From Gammaproteobacteria bacterium (GTDB lineage Bacteria; Pseudomonadota; Gammaproteobacteria; Burkholderiales; Thiobacillaceae): a stretch of DNA of 5,908 nucleotides. Positions 5,624-5,908 of the stretch are shown here, piece by piece; position 1 is the stretch's first letter; each line of letters starts with the position of its first letter. The stretch covers positions 1 through 5,908 of the forward strand of contig JAHJNP010000160.1 of assembly GCA_018820745.1 (NCBI GenBank), written 5' to 3'. The notes under the pieces were generated by a model, which saw nothing but the letters and a program-made list of their open reading frames with translations, ran no database searches and was not told the DNA's origin. The position numbers were made by a program, and so were the translations under genes.

Positions 5624-5908
5624 TTAGCGACGAATCTTGGAGGCGAACAGCCCTTGCGGACGGATCATCAGAATGATGACGATCAGCAGCAGGGTGAGCA
5701 CTTTGGCCATCGAACCCGAGATAAAGAACTCGGCGATTGACTGCGTCTGCGCGATGCCGAACGCCGACGCGACTGTCCCCAGCAGGTTCGCCGCGCCACC
5801 GAAGGTGACGACGAGGAAGGCATCGACGATATAGAGCGAGCCGCTGGTCGGCCCGGTCGATCCTATCGTCGTGAACGCCGCGCCGGCAATGCCGGCGATG
5901 CCGCAGCC
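5624..5908 (-). CDS. urtB: ABC importer permease, UrtB type (LivH-like), 3' part only
   Basis: The reverse strand is open from the right edge to TAA at 5626-5624, giving the last 94 residues of the first permease. The fragment begins GCGIAGIAGAAFTTIGSTGP and continues with SLYIVDAFLVVTFGGAANL, where the DAFLVVTFGG block is characteristic of UrtB/LivH permeases near their C-terminus. It ends with a last hydrophobic helix (LTLLLIVIILMI) and the common finish RPQGLFASKIRR. It lies 13 nt upstream of urtC. The rest of the gene, and by usual order the solute-binding protein gene, should lie to the right; this could not be seen. Confidence 0.93.
   Translation of the reverse strand, partial: GCGIAGIAGAAFTTIGSTGPTSGSLYIVDAFLVVTFGGAANLLGTVASAFGIAQTQSIAEFFISGSMAKVLTLLLIVIILMIRPQGLFASKIRR

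Overview
The window is a GC-rich stretch of what looks like a proteobacterial chromosome, most likely betaproteobacterial. That guess rests on protein style and gene content, not on a search. It is a nitrogen-scavenging locus. Every gene I can support is on the minus strand, so transcription runs from high to low coordinates.

Layout in the direction of transcription. (1) 5908-2971: the end of urtB, then complete urtC, urtD and urtE. These are two permeases and two ATPases of a urea/short-chain-amide ABC importer of the branched-chain amino acid (HAAT/Liv) type. The solute-binding protein gene and the start of urtB lie beyond the right edge. (2) 2935-1354: fmdA, a formamidase, and fmdB, a small zinc-ribbon protein. 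Gaps from urtB to fmdB are only 10-35 nt and most starts have a clear Shine-Dalgarno sequence, so urtBCDE-fmdAB reads as one operon. (3) 1353-1089: a gap of about 265 bp with no intact gene, holding decayed pieces of a second, different urtD-urtE pair. (4) 1088-1: ureD, a urease accessory gene, and the first 72 codons of ureA, the urease gamma subunit. The rest of the urease operon presumably lies beyond the left edge.

The genes fit together simply. The importer brings in urea or short amides, FmdA splits formamide into formate and ammonia, and urease splits urea into ammonia and CO2. UreD helps load nickel into urease.

The most interesting part is the 265-bp gap. The tail of a urtD ends in VVEVYLGR and a stop. 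It is followed 3 nt later by a urtE start fused by internal deletion to a urtE end, which finishes in another frame as DGVRELLSV and a stop just before ureD. These relics differ clearly from the intact urtD and urtE upstream. They suggest that a dedicated urea transporter once sat directly in front of ureD, as in classic urtABCDE-ure clusters, and was lost beside the formamide-linked one. I see no new biological system, RNA gene, CRISPR array or insertion sequence.
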